A stretch of 64,000 nt of DNA. It comes from Leishmania martiniquensis. Taxonomy: Eukaryota > Euglenozoa > Kinetoplastea > Trypanosomatida > Trypanosomatidae. Positions within the stretch are counted from its first letter, which is position 1; every line of letters begins with the position of its first letter. A model generated the notes under the pieces. The model worked only from the letters and a program-made list of their open reading frames with translations. It was not told the DNA's origin and did not search any database. The translations under genes and the position numbers were made by a program. This document shows, in pieces, positions 17,430 to 26,748 of this stretch. Location of the stretch: NCBI RefSeq assembly GCF_017916325.1, contig NC_090171.1:388501-452500 (forward strand), given 5' to 3'.

Positions 17430-19722
17430 TGAGACACTGCCTCACCAGAGCACCGTGGCCTCCGCCCTCGCCTCTCCGCAGTGGACCTCCCTGGGCTTCA
17501 AGACAATGTGCGCCGGTGCCAGCCAGGTACAGGGACGGGAGCAGTGCTGGCGCACTGGGTCCCCAGGTCGGGCTTGACAGATCACGGCGCGGGGGGCGTC
17601 CACCGTGAGCTTGCGCCATAATCCCTGGGCCGCGGCACTCGTCGATGATCTTCACGCCTGCGCTCGCTCCGACCAGAGTGCATCCGATATAGCGGGCTTT
17701 GCGTGCCGGCGCCCACAGGGATCACTCCTGAGCCCCCGCTTCTCGTCACGGCTGTGGTGAGCTGGCCGACGGTGGTGCTCAGCAACCCTGGCAAACGGCA
17801 CCACGTCCTCTCTGCCGACTGCCTCATCCTCCCCACATCCCCCACAGACAAGGACGCCATACGAGGCACATTACCAGTCGCCCTCTGGAGGGCAGCAGCA
17901 CCAAAGACGGAAGCCGTTTGCGGGTATGAAGGCCCTCACAGCAACGAATTTTCCTCTTTGGCTGTCAGCACTGCGGCCCACTGACACTCTCCGCTGCTTC
18001 CATCTGCATGGAAGAGCATCGCTGCCCAGGCCCTCGCGGCGTACACTTCCTATCTGTGCGCTCTATCGGCCGACACGCTGGAGCGGTCCTTGCGATACGC
18101 ACAGCGGGACGTGCTGTGCGCGGGAGGACATGCCTGCTTGCATGAGTGGCCGGCCTTGGAGAGGGCGAGCGCACAATGCAGGAAGTCGTTTGCGCGCTTT
18201 CGCGCCAAGGCAGTCGGATTCATTGTGAGCGCCCCCCCTCCCATCCGAGCAAGCAACAGAGACCTGCTTGAATGAACTGACGCCCCTGCTCCTCCACTCC
18301 ACATTTTCGCCTGCGTCCATCCGCAACCACGAGAGGGGGCTACTATGTGTATCTTGGCAGGGGGCGTGCACACGCCAGCATCACGGTGTGGTGGCGTCGC
18401 CCCGGCGTCTCCCGCATGCGGGTACGCGGGCGCTTTCCACCTCCGGGACTCCGCCGGCAGACACCCCCCTCATGCGCAGCGGTGGCGTCTGCTTCCACGC
18501 GCCACTCCCTGATGCGCTGTGGGCCGTCTCTCCAGGCAGGGAGGGAAAACCGAGCGGCTCAGGGGCAGCTTCTCCCTCGTGACGCGCAGCTCCGGGGTTC
18601 GCGGAGGGGGAGATGGCGCTGGATTCGGCAACTGTCGACTCAGGCGCGGCCGCGATGCTTTATGGCAGGCACCCACGTCCAGACACAGCAACAAGACCCC
18701 GCAGCCCTCTTCTCCCGCAGCCGCAGCGTGTCGCCGTGTGACCGTGTGCATTGTCGACGCGATTACGCGCCTCTCAGCGGCGCTGCACCAGCTTCAGCTG
18801 TCGGCCTTCTACCGCTGCCCTTTTCCCCCTTCAGCACCTCCTCAGGGACGCGTGGGATGCCCTCTCTGCCCGCAGACGCTTGGCTATCGACAAGCCCCCC
18901 CCCTTCCACTTGGCACACCCCTGCCGGTGAGAGGCGTCCGGATTGCGGAGGCGGCGGAGTGCTGCTCTCATCAGAGATCCGTCGCAGCCTTCCGCCAGCC
19001 ACCGCCCATGTCGGCGAGTCAGCTAGACACCTCCCCCGGGTAGCTTTGCCTGCAAGCGGAGAGAAGAGCGGCGGCCCTTTTCCCCATGGCTCACGGCTTC
19101 CGTCTGCGACCGGTCCCACGCTGCGAATCTAGGAGCGCCCTGTGCGTGTGTGTCTGTGTGTGTGCGCGCACCAGCGCTGTACAGTACAAGCCACGTGGCG
19201 TGGCACATTCTCGCGAAAGCATCCGGAGTCCAGAAGAGCAGCAGTGACAGATTGAGCACAAAGACGCGCATTTCAGGCAAACCTCACGTGCACGTGTGCG
19301 ATGGTTGCGGCGTGCCCTGCATCGGGCCAAGAGGGGGGCTGATGCGACACAATGCCGAAAGCACGGTGACTTCGCCCTGGGCAACACCGTCGGGGTTCCC
19401 CAGACCCCGACGTGGCGATTCTCCACACGGCACCCTCCAGGGCCGAGGCGTGCGGCGACGGGAAAAGGGACATGCCATACAGCCGGGTGCCGGGTCGCAG
19501 AAGGGGGTCTGGCCCCAGGTTGGCCGGCAGTCTACCCGAGCACCTTCCGCGCATGCACCTGTGCCGCCTTCTCGCATCGCGCGCAGCAGACGTCGCCGTC
19601 TCTGCGCGAACGGCGCTCGGGTACCGGGCGCGGACTCGCAGGGATGAAAGGACGTTGTCGACCTTGATGACGAGTAGCACTCTCCTGCTTACGATGCTTG
19701 CGCAGGTCGAATAAAAAAAAGG
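17430..19722 (+). mobile_element. Degenerate ingi/L1Tc-type non-LTR retroposon (DIRE-like)
   Basis: A GC-rich block with no intact gene, but with scattered decayed fragments of a LINE polyprotein, all on the + strand. In the frame from 17703, a stretch matches the reverse-transcriptase active-site region of ingi/L1Tc elements: a Gly-Ile-Thr-Pro segment stands where GVPQGSPLSP is normal, and a Ser-Ala-Asp-Cys box (codons at 17811-17822) stands where the catalytic F/Y-A-D-D box is normal. About 1.5 kb further on, a CDGCGV...GGLMRH zinc finger (19297-19350) resembles the C-terminal fingers of these elements. An A-run at 19713-19721 may be the old poly(A) tail. Frames are broken by many shifts and stops. 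Boundaries are approximate. The element must be immobile. Confidence 0.65.
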
Positions 19723-19997
19723 GAGCTGGCGGCTCGGCTAGGTCGATTCCCAATGAGAATTGCGTGGCCACGGCGATAAAGTGTGTGCCACAGTGGGCCC
19801 TCAGAGGCAGGATACTTTGCAAGGTGATGCGGATGGCATGGGCTACACTGATCTTGTGGAGTCGGCGCGTTGCGTGCGGAAGAGGTTTTTTTGTAAGAGG
19901 TGTGACGCACACTGCCTCGGGCGATAAGCGGGACCTAAACATTGTTTCAGCGAATGCAGGAGTATTATTACTGTTATTATTGGCGACTTCGTCTCAC

Positions 19998-20099
19998 CGT
20001 CTACGATGCGCCTCTCCAGGCCCCCTTCCGCCCTTCGGCCACCCCTTAGAGTAGCGAGAAAAGGGAGCGAAACACGACCGCATCGTAGACGCGGTCGTG
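19998..20099. repeat. Inverted repeat overlapping a perfect hairpin
   Basis: A 13-base word at 19998-20010 recurs as its exact reverse complement at 20079-20091. The second arm also overlaps a separate perfect hairpin: 20073-20081 pairs with 20091-20099 (nine pairs, nine-base loop). The two pairings exclude each other. No tRNA or snoRNA boxes were seen around it. Confidence 0.7.
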
Positions 20100-21075
20100 C
20101 GCTTGGAGGGGCTCTGTAGCTGCATGCGCGTGGGTAGCGACGGGCGCGAGAGGGTGGGCGGTTTAGGGTTATGGTGGAAGGGGGCAGTAGGACAACATGC
20201 AGAGAGGTGCATGAATAAGCGCCGTTGTAGCTGTTGTGTGTGTCTGCGAGCCGTGTTGCCCGGCCTCTTATGGGTGGATGAGTCCCCCTGTACACCCTGC
20301 CTTCCAGATAGCAAGGGTACCCATAGGAAGGGGGGTGTCAAGCCAGATATACACGGTCCTGATGCCGACTATGTTCCTCACCAGCCACCATTTCGCATCA
20401 TACGCGGCGATGTACTGTAACGGAACGAAAAAAAATGAGAGAAGGTGCGGTCCCGTTCGCTGTAATGGTACCGCACGAATGCTTTCTATGGCCGAATCGT
20501 CGCGCTCGCTTAGAATGCGGGAGCTGTGCAACCCTGATGAAACGAAGAAGCATGTAGATGCGGAGGCGTAGCATTCCACTCGGCGTGCGCCGTTTCGTCT
20601 GCGAAACCTCGCAGGAAGGGCCGCCCTGCGCCTCTTAGAGCGTGGCGGAGTCGCTCGAGAAGGGGTATGTTCTTGACTTTGCGGTGCCGTTGTCCTCTTA
20701 CGATTTCGCCTCTGTGCCTCTTTTCCTTCCTCCCGCTGCCGCTCGTGTGGTCTTCGTGTCTTTTTCTTCTCCTTATCGACTGCGCCGAATCGAACGTGCT
20801 TACCGGCGCACCTTCACAACGGTCATGGGTGGTGGTCGCCGGAATGTTTTAGCAGTTCTCACGAAGACACGCATTCCTCTCTCCCTCTCTCTCGGCTTTT
20901 TCACGCTCTCACCCTCACACACTTATTTTCGTGGCAATCGTGTGTGTTCTCTTCCGCGGTAAAGTCACTGCGGAGACAAACACGCAGACACACACGTACA
21001 CAGTAAGAGACACATACACACTTGCCCTTTACCCAGCCCACCCCTCTCTACTTCTTCCACTGTCTCGTCGACATC

Positions 21076-21160
21076 TTTGTGTTTTTCTCTCATTCTGTTT
21101 CTTTCTGTTTACCTTTCGATTTTTTTTTGAATTCTTCACTACACGGCTTCTCGTGAAAAG
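21076..21160 (+). promoter_or_regulatory. Polypyrimidine tract and trans-splice acceptor
   Basis: A strong T/C-rich tract, including a T-run at 21120-21128, precedes AG at 21159-21160, with another AG about ten bases on. Predicted 5' UTR is about 128 nt for the gene at 21289. Confidence 0.55.
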
Positions 21161-21288
21161 TGCTTCGCTAGGTAACGGTTAGCGTTCGGCCCTGTTGCTC
21201 TCGCTTCGTGCATGTGCGTGTGTCTGTGTGCTCTGACACCGCGAGCACACAGTGACCTACTCCTTTCGTACCCTTCATCAGAGCGAAG

Positions 21289-21873
21289 ATGTCTTCCAAG
21301 AGCGTCGACGTGTTCAATGTATCGCAGAATCGCCTTCGCGCCGCCACGTTCCAGGATGAGGAAGAGCGGCAAAACGCTGAATACGCGGAGCGGCACAATT
21401 TGCAGGCGCTTTTCAGCGAGTTTGCCGCACATCTGCGTGAGAAAGACCCCAAAACTGAGCATGAGGCGGAGCGTGTTCTTCTCGATCTCCTCTCGCATCG
21501 CAAGGCAGAGCGGGATCGCGCCGCTCTCCGGCTGCACTTTTCGAGCTCGTTTGAGGTCAATCTCGACAACGGTCGCAGGGTGTTGAAACTGACATCGGGG
21601 TCGGAGACAAGCACGTTGCACATTCTGCAGAAGACGCGCTCTCTCGCCGTTGACGACACCTTCACGGTGTCCCTGGAAGAAGCCGAAGAGCTTACGGAAA
21701 TGTTCTATGAGCTTGGCCGCTTCGTCGTGGAGTTCGCCAAGGGTGAGATGAACGGGTTTATTAGCATTGACGACCGTGATGTGTACCTGCTTGCCGGCGG
21801 TAAGGACTGCTCTGACGTTGGGGACGAGCTCTTCAACATGGCTTTCCTCATGAAAGCGTCGAACAGAAAGTGA
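21289..21873 (+). CDS. Conserved-looking hypothetical protein, 194 aa
   Basis: I do not recognise the family. The protein starts at an ATG and has no signal peptide or transmembrane segment. The first 90 residues are strongly charged and helical (rich in Glu, Arg, Ala and Gln), with heptad-like spacing. The second half alternates short beta-like segments with acidic helices and ends in a basic Asn-Arg-Lys. It is probably a soluble cytosolic or cytoskeletal protein. It sits between the dynein heavy chain and the eS10 cluster, but that gives no functional evidence. The codon pattern and single clean frame support a real gene. Confidence 0.8.
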   Translation: MSSKSVDVFNVSQNRLRAATFQDEEERQNAEYAERHNLQALFSEFAAHLREKDPKTEHEAERVLLDLLSHRKAERDRAALRLHFSSSFEVNLDNGRRVLKLTSGSETSTLHILQKTRSLAVDDTFTVSLEEAEELTEMFYELGRFVVEFAKGEMNGFISIDDRDVYLLAGGKDCSDVGDELFNMAFLMKASNRK

Positions 21874-22803
21874 GGAGCCGCGTAGAGGTGATGTTGGCAG
21901 AAGTCGAGACAGAAAGGGATGCAGTGGAGGAGGGGTTCTGTGATGGGAAGAGGAAGACGCCCCACGTCGTGAGGAGATTTTTTTTCTTCACTTTGTTTGC
22001 TACAGCGCTGTCTTCCGGGCACTGGAGCGAATACCCCTGCCTACCAATGTACACCTACCGGGGTGAACCCCATTCCTGCTCCCTGTTGCCTCTGTGATGA
22101 AGGGACGCTCGCTTGCCTCCTCTTGCATCGCGTTCTCTGAAGCTCTCTTCTGGCCACATACAGACACCACGGAATCTTTGATGTCCATCGACGTATCTCT
22201 CGCAGCGGACAAACAAAAACTGACTGTTGTGTGTTTCGTTTTGCTTTTTTTTCACCGTATTTACCTGTGGAGGCTCTGTGAGAGTGTGCTTGTACCACTC
22301 ACGTGGACGTCCGCGTCGGACATACCCACTCATCGTGCCTCTTCACGTGACCTGGACACCATCGTGTTCGCATCAGCGCCACCTCTCACTTACTGCCTTT
22401 CTCCTGGTGATTACTTCTTGTGTCGGGAGCGCCATCTTTTATCGACCTTCGTCCCGACGCAGCAGACAGCCATCCTCAGGAAGCCCTGATACTCGTTTGG
22501 CTACGGCCATCACCAAGCACATGAGTACGGGTCAGCCAGCCCGTGGCTGCCTCCATGGACCCTCGCACCATGGGCGATGATATTTAGAGCGTCCTAAGAC
22601 GTGCTGTCGGCCCTGCGTTAATGCACACCACCATTGCCGTCCTGTCTTGAGTGCCTTCCTCTTCAACTTCTGCCCCATTTCCCACTCCTTCTCCTCACCA
22701 CCCCTTATTGAACGCCTCCTGTCGTTCCTCATCTGTACTTATTCTCAACCTCCCATCCGCTCGGGCTCCCCCTATGACTGTACCGGCAGCTCCACCAAGA
22801 ACA
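21874..22803. other. Spacer upstream of the eS10 cluster
   Basis: No gene seen. It holds the 3' UTR of the 194-aa gene, then a pyrimidine-rich run from about 22640 that supplies the acceptor of the first eS10 gene. It is unrelated in sequence to the spacers between the eS10 copies. Confidence 0.7.
22643..22789 (+). promoter_or_regulatory. Pyrimidine tract and acceptor of eS10 copy 1
   Basis: C/T-rich sequence with AG at 22788-22789 and a second AG at 22798-22799. Splicing at either gives a very short 5' UTR and removes the in-frame ATG at 22774. Confidence 0.5.
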
Positions 22804-23313
22804 ATGTCGACTTACGTTCCCAAGCCGTCCCGCGACAACGTGTACCGCTTCTTCTTCACGGAGGGCGTGATCGCGTGCAAGAAGGACCCCATGGGCACCT
22901 GGACGGGTACCCTCGGCGGTAGCAGCTTCACGGTTCCATGCATTCAGGTGATGCAGCTGATGCGCTCTCTGAAGAGCCGCAACTTGATCAAGGAGCAGTA
23001 CGCGTGGCGCCACTACTACTGGATCCTCAACGACGAAGGTATCGCCTACATGCGCAACTACCTGCACCTCGCTCCGTCTGCGATGCCAAACACGCAGAAG
23101 CCGAGCAGCGTGAACTTCGAGAAGGTGACGGAGGGTCGCGGCCGCGGTCGTGGCCGTGGTGGTCGTGGGCGTGGCGAGGGCCGCGGCCGTGGGCGTGGTG
23201 AGGGCCGTGGTCGTGGTCGCGGCCGTGGCTTTGGTGGCGAGCGCACGAACTACCGTGCTGCGGCTTCCGCTTCTCCGGAGGGGGAGGCCGCCAACACCCC
23301 GGCTGCGGAGTAG
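22804..23313 (+). CDS. RPS10: 40S ribosomal protein eS10, copy 1
   Basis: Structural protein of the small ribosomal subunit head. The 169-aa product shows the eS10 winged-helix domain (about residues 1-100): FFxEGVxxxKKD near the N-terminus, then SLKSRxxxKEQxAWRHxYWxLxxEGIxYxRxYLHL. The C-terminal tail (about 110-145) is an unbroken Arg-Gly/Glu-Gly repeat, then a short Ala/Pro/Glu-rich end; animal eS10 ends in a shorter Gly/Arg-rich tail. The ATG at 22804 matches the starts of copies 2 and 3. An in-frame ATG ten codons upstream (22774) exists only here and would add a Pro/Ala-rich extension. First gene of a three-copy tandem array; stop codon TAG. Confidence 0.96.
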   Translation: MSTYVPKPSRDNVYRFFFTEGVIACKKDPMGTWTGTLGGSSFTVPCIQVMQLMRSLKSRNLIKEQYAWRHYYWILNDEGIAYMRNYLHLAPSAMPNTQKPSSVNFEKVTEGRGRGRGRGGRGRGEGRGRGRGEGRGRGRGRGFGGERTNYRAAASASPEGEAANTPAAE

Positions 23314-24033
23314 ACAGGTCCGACTCCTGTGAGTGCGTGTGTTGACTGTCGCGCTCTGTGAAGCAGCGGAGCGGCCTCTCTCTCTTCGCCGCGCTGTGAG
23401 TCATGTCATTGGCGATGCCGTACATTTTTCTATAATTTTCAATTTTGGTTCACTGTTTTTCTTTTTTTTAATGACTGGCTGGATAGCGACGAAGTATGCA
23501 CCAAGCGTATTGTGCAGTTTGTGAGGTCGGGGGAGAGATGACCTCGCTCATCGCACTGCAGACTGCGAGTTGCGCTGCCGTGCCTCTTCTCCTCCCCCTC
23601 CCTACGGTTCCGGTGGCGCTCTGTCTCGCCGCGGCGCTTCCCGACGGTCGTACTGCGTGGCGGGGTGGACGACTCTTGGAGTCCGTGGCGTTTTTGCACG
23701 CCGCGGAGTGGATGCTCCTCTGCTTTTGAGAGGGTGCTGAGGCCGCGTTCTCTGCGCTTCCATGACGAGCTGGGTGCGCTCTCGAAGACTGCATGCCGAG
23801 GCAGCTCAACGCCTACCTGCTTCTGCCGCTCGCGCCAAGGTTGTAACCCGAACGAACTCTCCTCGTCTCCCTCTCTGCCTCTCTGCTCCAACATTTTTCT
23901 TCCATTTATCGCACGAACACCACAACCCGCGACGGTGGCGATTGCGCGTCTGGTGTGCCCGACATGCACTCGCCTCAACTTGCACGTTCGCTTCTCTGCT
24001 CTCCTGGTGGGCACTTTGGCAGTTCACTGGAAA
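23314..24033. repeat. eS10 inter-gene spacer, unit 1
   Basis: A 720 bp spacer repeated almost exactly after copy 2. The differences I can see are three one-base changes in T-run length. It carries the 3' UTR of copy 1 and the pyrimidine tract and acceptor of copy 2. Confidence 0.95.
23850..24022 (+). promoter_or_regulatory. Pyrimidine tract and acceptor of eS10 copy 2
   Basis: A C/T-rich tract at 23850-23912 is followed by no AG until 24021-24022, which makes this AG the clear acceptor. The resulting 5' UTR is only 11 nt plus the spliced leader. Confidence 0.7.
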
Positions 24034-24543
24034 ATGTCGACTTACGTTCCCAAGCCGTCCCGCGACAACGTGTACCGCTTCTTCTTCACGGAGGGCGTGA
24101 TCGCGTGCAAGAAGGACCCCATGGGCACCTGGACGGGTACCCTCGGCGGTAGCAGCTTCACGGTTCCATGCATTCAGGTGATGCAGCTGATGCGCTCTCT
24201 GAAGAGCCGCAACTTGATCAAGGAGCAGTACGCGTGGCGCCACTACTACTGGATCCTCAACGACGAAGGTATCGCCTACATGCGCAACTACCTGCACCTC
24301 GCTCCGTCTGCGATGCCAAACACGCAGAAGCCGAGCAGCGTGAACTTCGAGAAGGTGACGGAGGGTCGCGGCCGCGGTCGTGGCCGTGGTGGTCGTGGGC
24401 GTGGCGAGGGCCGCGGCCGTGGGCGTGGTGAGGGCCGTGGTCGTGGTCGCGGCCGTGGCTTTGGTGGCGAGCGCACGAACTACCGTGCTGCGGCTTCCGC
24501 TTCTCCGGAGGGGGAGGCCGCCAACACCCCGGCTGCGGAGTAG
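24034..24543 (+). CDS. RPS10: 40S ribosomal protein eS10, copy 2
   Basis: Same 169-aa protein as copy 1, with no difference seen in the coding sequence. The gene and its downstream spacer repeat the copy 1 unit at an interval of 1,230 bp. Its 5' flank differs from that of copy 1 but equals that of copy 3. Its 3' flank equals that of copy 1. The stop is TAG. An open frame runs 369 nt upstream of the ATG, but it crosses the spacer's acceptor and contains no ATG-supported extension in the mature message. Confidence 0.96.
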   Translation: MSTYVPKPSRDNVYRFFFTEGVIACKKDPMGTWTGTLGGSSFTVPCIQVMQLMRSLKSRNLIKEQYAWRHYYWILNDEGIAYMRNYLHLAPSAMPNTQKPSSVNFEKVTEGRGRGRGRGGRGRGEGRGRGRGEGRGRGRGRGFGGERTNYRAAASASPEGEAANTPAAE

Positions 24544-25266
24544 ACAGGTCCGACTCCTGTGAGTGCGTGTGTTGACTGTCGCGCTCTGTGAAGCAGCGGA
24601 GCGGCCTCTCTCTCTTCGCCGCGCTGTGAGTCATGTCATTGGCGATGCCGTACATTTTTTCTATAATTTTCAATTTTGGTTCACTGTTTTTTCTTTTTTT
24701 TTAATGACTGGCTGGATAGCGACGAAGTATGCACCAAGCGTATTGTGCAGTTTGTGAGGTCGGGGGAGAGATGACCTCGCTCATCGCACTGCAGACTGCG
24801 AGTTGCGCTGCCGTGCCTCTTCTCCTCCCCCTCCCTACGGTTCCGGTGGCGCTCTGTCTCGCCGCGGCGCTTCCCGACGGTCGTACTGCGTGGCGGGGTG
24901 GACGACTCTTGGAGTCCGTGGCGTTTTTGCACGCCGCGGAGTGGATGCTCCTCTGCTTTTGAGAGGGTGCTGAGGCCGCGTTCTCTGCGCTTCCATGACG
25001 AGCTGGGTGCGCTCTCGAAGACTGCATGCCGAGGCAGCTCAACGCCTACCTGCTTCTGCCGCTCGCGCCAAGGTTGTAACCCGAACGAACTCTCCTCGTC
25101 TCCCTCTCTGCCTCTCTGCTCCAACATTTTTCTTCCATTTATCGCACGAACACCACAACCCGCGACGGTGGCGATTGCGCGTCTGGTGTGCCCGACATGC
25201 ACTCGCCTCAACTTGCACGTTCGCTTCTCTGCTCTCCTGGTGGGCACTTTGGCAGTTCACTGGAAA
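24544..25266. repeat. eS10 inter-gene spacer, unit 2
   Basis: A 723 bp near-exact repeat of the 23314-24033 spacer. It carries the 3' UTR of copy 2 and the splice signals of copy 3. Confidence 0.95.
25083..25255 (+). promoter_or_regulatory. Pyrimidine tract and acceptor of eS10 copy 3
   Basis: Exact counterpart of the copy 2 site, with AG at 25254-25255, 11 nt before the ATG. Confidence 0.7.
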
Positions 25267-25776
25267 ATGTCGACTTACGTTCCCAAGCCGTCCCGCGACA
25301 ACGTGTACCGCTTCTTCTTCACGGAGGGCGTGATCGCGTGCAAGAAGGACCCCATGGGCACCTGGACGGGTACCCTCGGCGGTAGCAGCTTCACGGTTCC
25401 ATGCATTCAGGTGATGCAGCTGATGCGCTCTCTGAAGAGCCGCAACTTGATCAAGGAGCAGTACGCGTGGCGCCACTACTACTGGATCCTCAACGACGAA
25501 GGTATCGCCTACATGCGCAACTACCTGCACCTCGCTCCGTCTGCGATGCCAAACACGCAGAAGCCGAGCAGCGTGAACTTCGAGAAGGTGACGGAGGGTC
25601 GCGGCCGCGGTCGTGGCCGTGGTGGTCGTGGGCGTGGCGAGGGCCGCGGCCGTGGGCGTGGTGAGGGCCGTGGTCGTGGTCGCGGCCGTGGCTTTGGTGG
25701 CGAGCGCACGAACTACCGTGCTGCGGCTTCCGCTTCTCCGGAGGGGGAGGCCGCCAACACCCCGGCTGCGGAGTGA
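25267..25776 (+). CDS. RPS10: 40S ribosomal protein eS10, copy 3
   Basis: Identical 169-aa product. Identity with copies 1 and 2 stops within the last codons: this copy ends in TGA, whereas the others end in TAG, and everything downstream is different. This copy therefore has its own 3' UTR. In trypanosomatids 3' UTRs set mRNA stability and stage regulation, so copy 3 could be regulated differently; that is an inference. Confidence 0.96.
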   Translation: MSTYVPKPSRDNVYRFFFTEGVIACKKDPMGTWTGTLGGSSFTVPCIQVMQLMRSLKSRNLIKEQYAWRHYYWILNDEGIAYMRNYLHLAPSAMPNTQKPSSVNFEKVTEGRGRGRGRGGRGRGEGRGRGRGEGRGRGRGRGFGGERTNYRAAASASPEGEAANTPAAE

Positions 25777-26748
25777 GTGACAAGTGCGCGATCGCGCTAA
25801 CAACGTGTGTGCGAGAGGACCGTCTTCCAGTAACAATGCAGAGCGTGCCACGTGTGCCGGTATCGCTTTTTCTTTCCATATGAATATATGGTGTTTTCCA
25901 ACTCTTTTTTTGTCCTGCGTTGCGCGTGTGTGCTGTCATGCTGCATTTCTATATGCACGTGCACGAAAACTAAATTTGCGCAGATCAAGCGGACGCTTCC
26001 GCAAGTACGTCAGCTGTATATGCGGCAGGCGAGTAGGAGGCGAGACTCCTGCCTCGTTTACGGCCCTTTGCGGCTGCGTGTGCTGTGATGGATGGGGAAG
26101 GGATTTTGCGTTCTTCTCCGTTGTAAGATAAGTTAGCTCCGGGGAATATAACGAGGAGGGCGCGAAGCGTGCCGTGGCGAGTGCACTGCGCCAGGCGCGT
26201 CTTTGTCGAGGTCACGTGGCCGGCTCAACCTGTCCTTCCCTCCTCCCCTTCCCCTTCCTCGAATGCAGGCCGCTCCTTCTCATCGTATCTCTCTTCCTTT
26301 CATTCTTCTCGTTCTCCTCTTGCTTCGGCGGTGTGACCGGTAAATGGTGTCCCCATCGTCGCAAAATTCTTATGTTGCGTTTAAATGCATCTCTGTCACA
26401 TTGCTACTGCATAATGTCACGCGTATGCGTCGTGAATGGGTGCCTTGGGTCCGTGATGAGGGTCCATTAACACTTCCCCTTTCTGCATCGCCCAGTTCCC
26501 CCCTTCTGCCTCGCCCCATCCCGCTTCCTCTGCACCTCTCTACGGCGCAGCGCGGCATTTTGGGCGATTTCGTTTTGTGTATTTCTTCGCTTGTGGGCGT
26601 CTCGGCAGGAATTGCTCGCGAGATACCGACACTAAACGGGGCTGTCCTGCGCACACCGGGTGAGAGGACAGCTAGCGAACATCTCGAAGACACCCTCTAA
26701 TACCTGACCCCGACGCGAGAGCAGTTGGGGAAGGGTGCTGCGGAGGCA
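25777..26748. other. Spacer between eS10 copy 3 and IFT122
   Basis: No gene seen. It contains the unique 3' UTR of eS10 copy 3. Two pyrimidine-rich tracts (26231-26325 and 26468-26545) precede IFT122. Several short upstream reading frames (ATGs around 26344-26458) would be avoided if the second tract is used. Confidence 0.65.
26468..26550 (+). promoter_or_regulatory. Pyrimidine tract and acceptor of IFT122
   Basis: C/T-rich tract ending in AG at 26549-26550; predicted 5' UTR about 198 nt. An earlier candidate AG is at 26267-26268. Confidence 0.45.

Larger units (their letters stand above)
19723..21288. other. Spacer downstream of the retroposon relic
   Basis: No credible gene. It contains the hairpin and inverted repeat at 19998-20099, a moderately GC-rich stretch to 20640, and a pyrimidine-rich stretch with CA repeats (20970-21030) leading to the acceptor of the next gene. 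Confidence 0.6.

Noticed and set aside
19663..19720. Box C-like TTGATGA, possible C/D snoRNA
   Set aside because: No matching box D at a suitable distance and no terminal stem.
19735..19760. GGTCGATTCCC, resembling a tRNA B box
   Set aside because: No A box or cloverleaf stems fit upstream.
20533..20600. Box C-like CTGATGA, possible C/D snoRNA
   Set aside because: No CTGA box D within about 100 bases.
23665..24033. 123-codon N-terminal extension of eS10 copy 2
   Set aside because: It crosses the only good acceptor AG (24021-24022) and the spacer; copy 1 lacks it; Ser/Leu/Arg composition is not protein-like.
25039..25851. 270-codon open frame on the - strand across eS10 copy 3 and its spacer
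   Set aside because: Antisense shadow of a GC-rich, Arg-Gly-coding gene; the same pattern recurs over every copy and there are no - strand splice signals.
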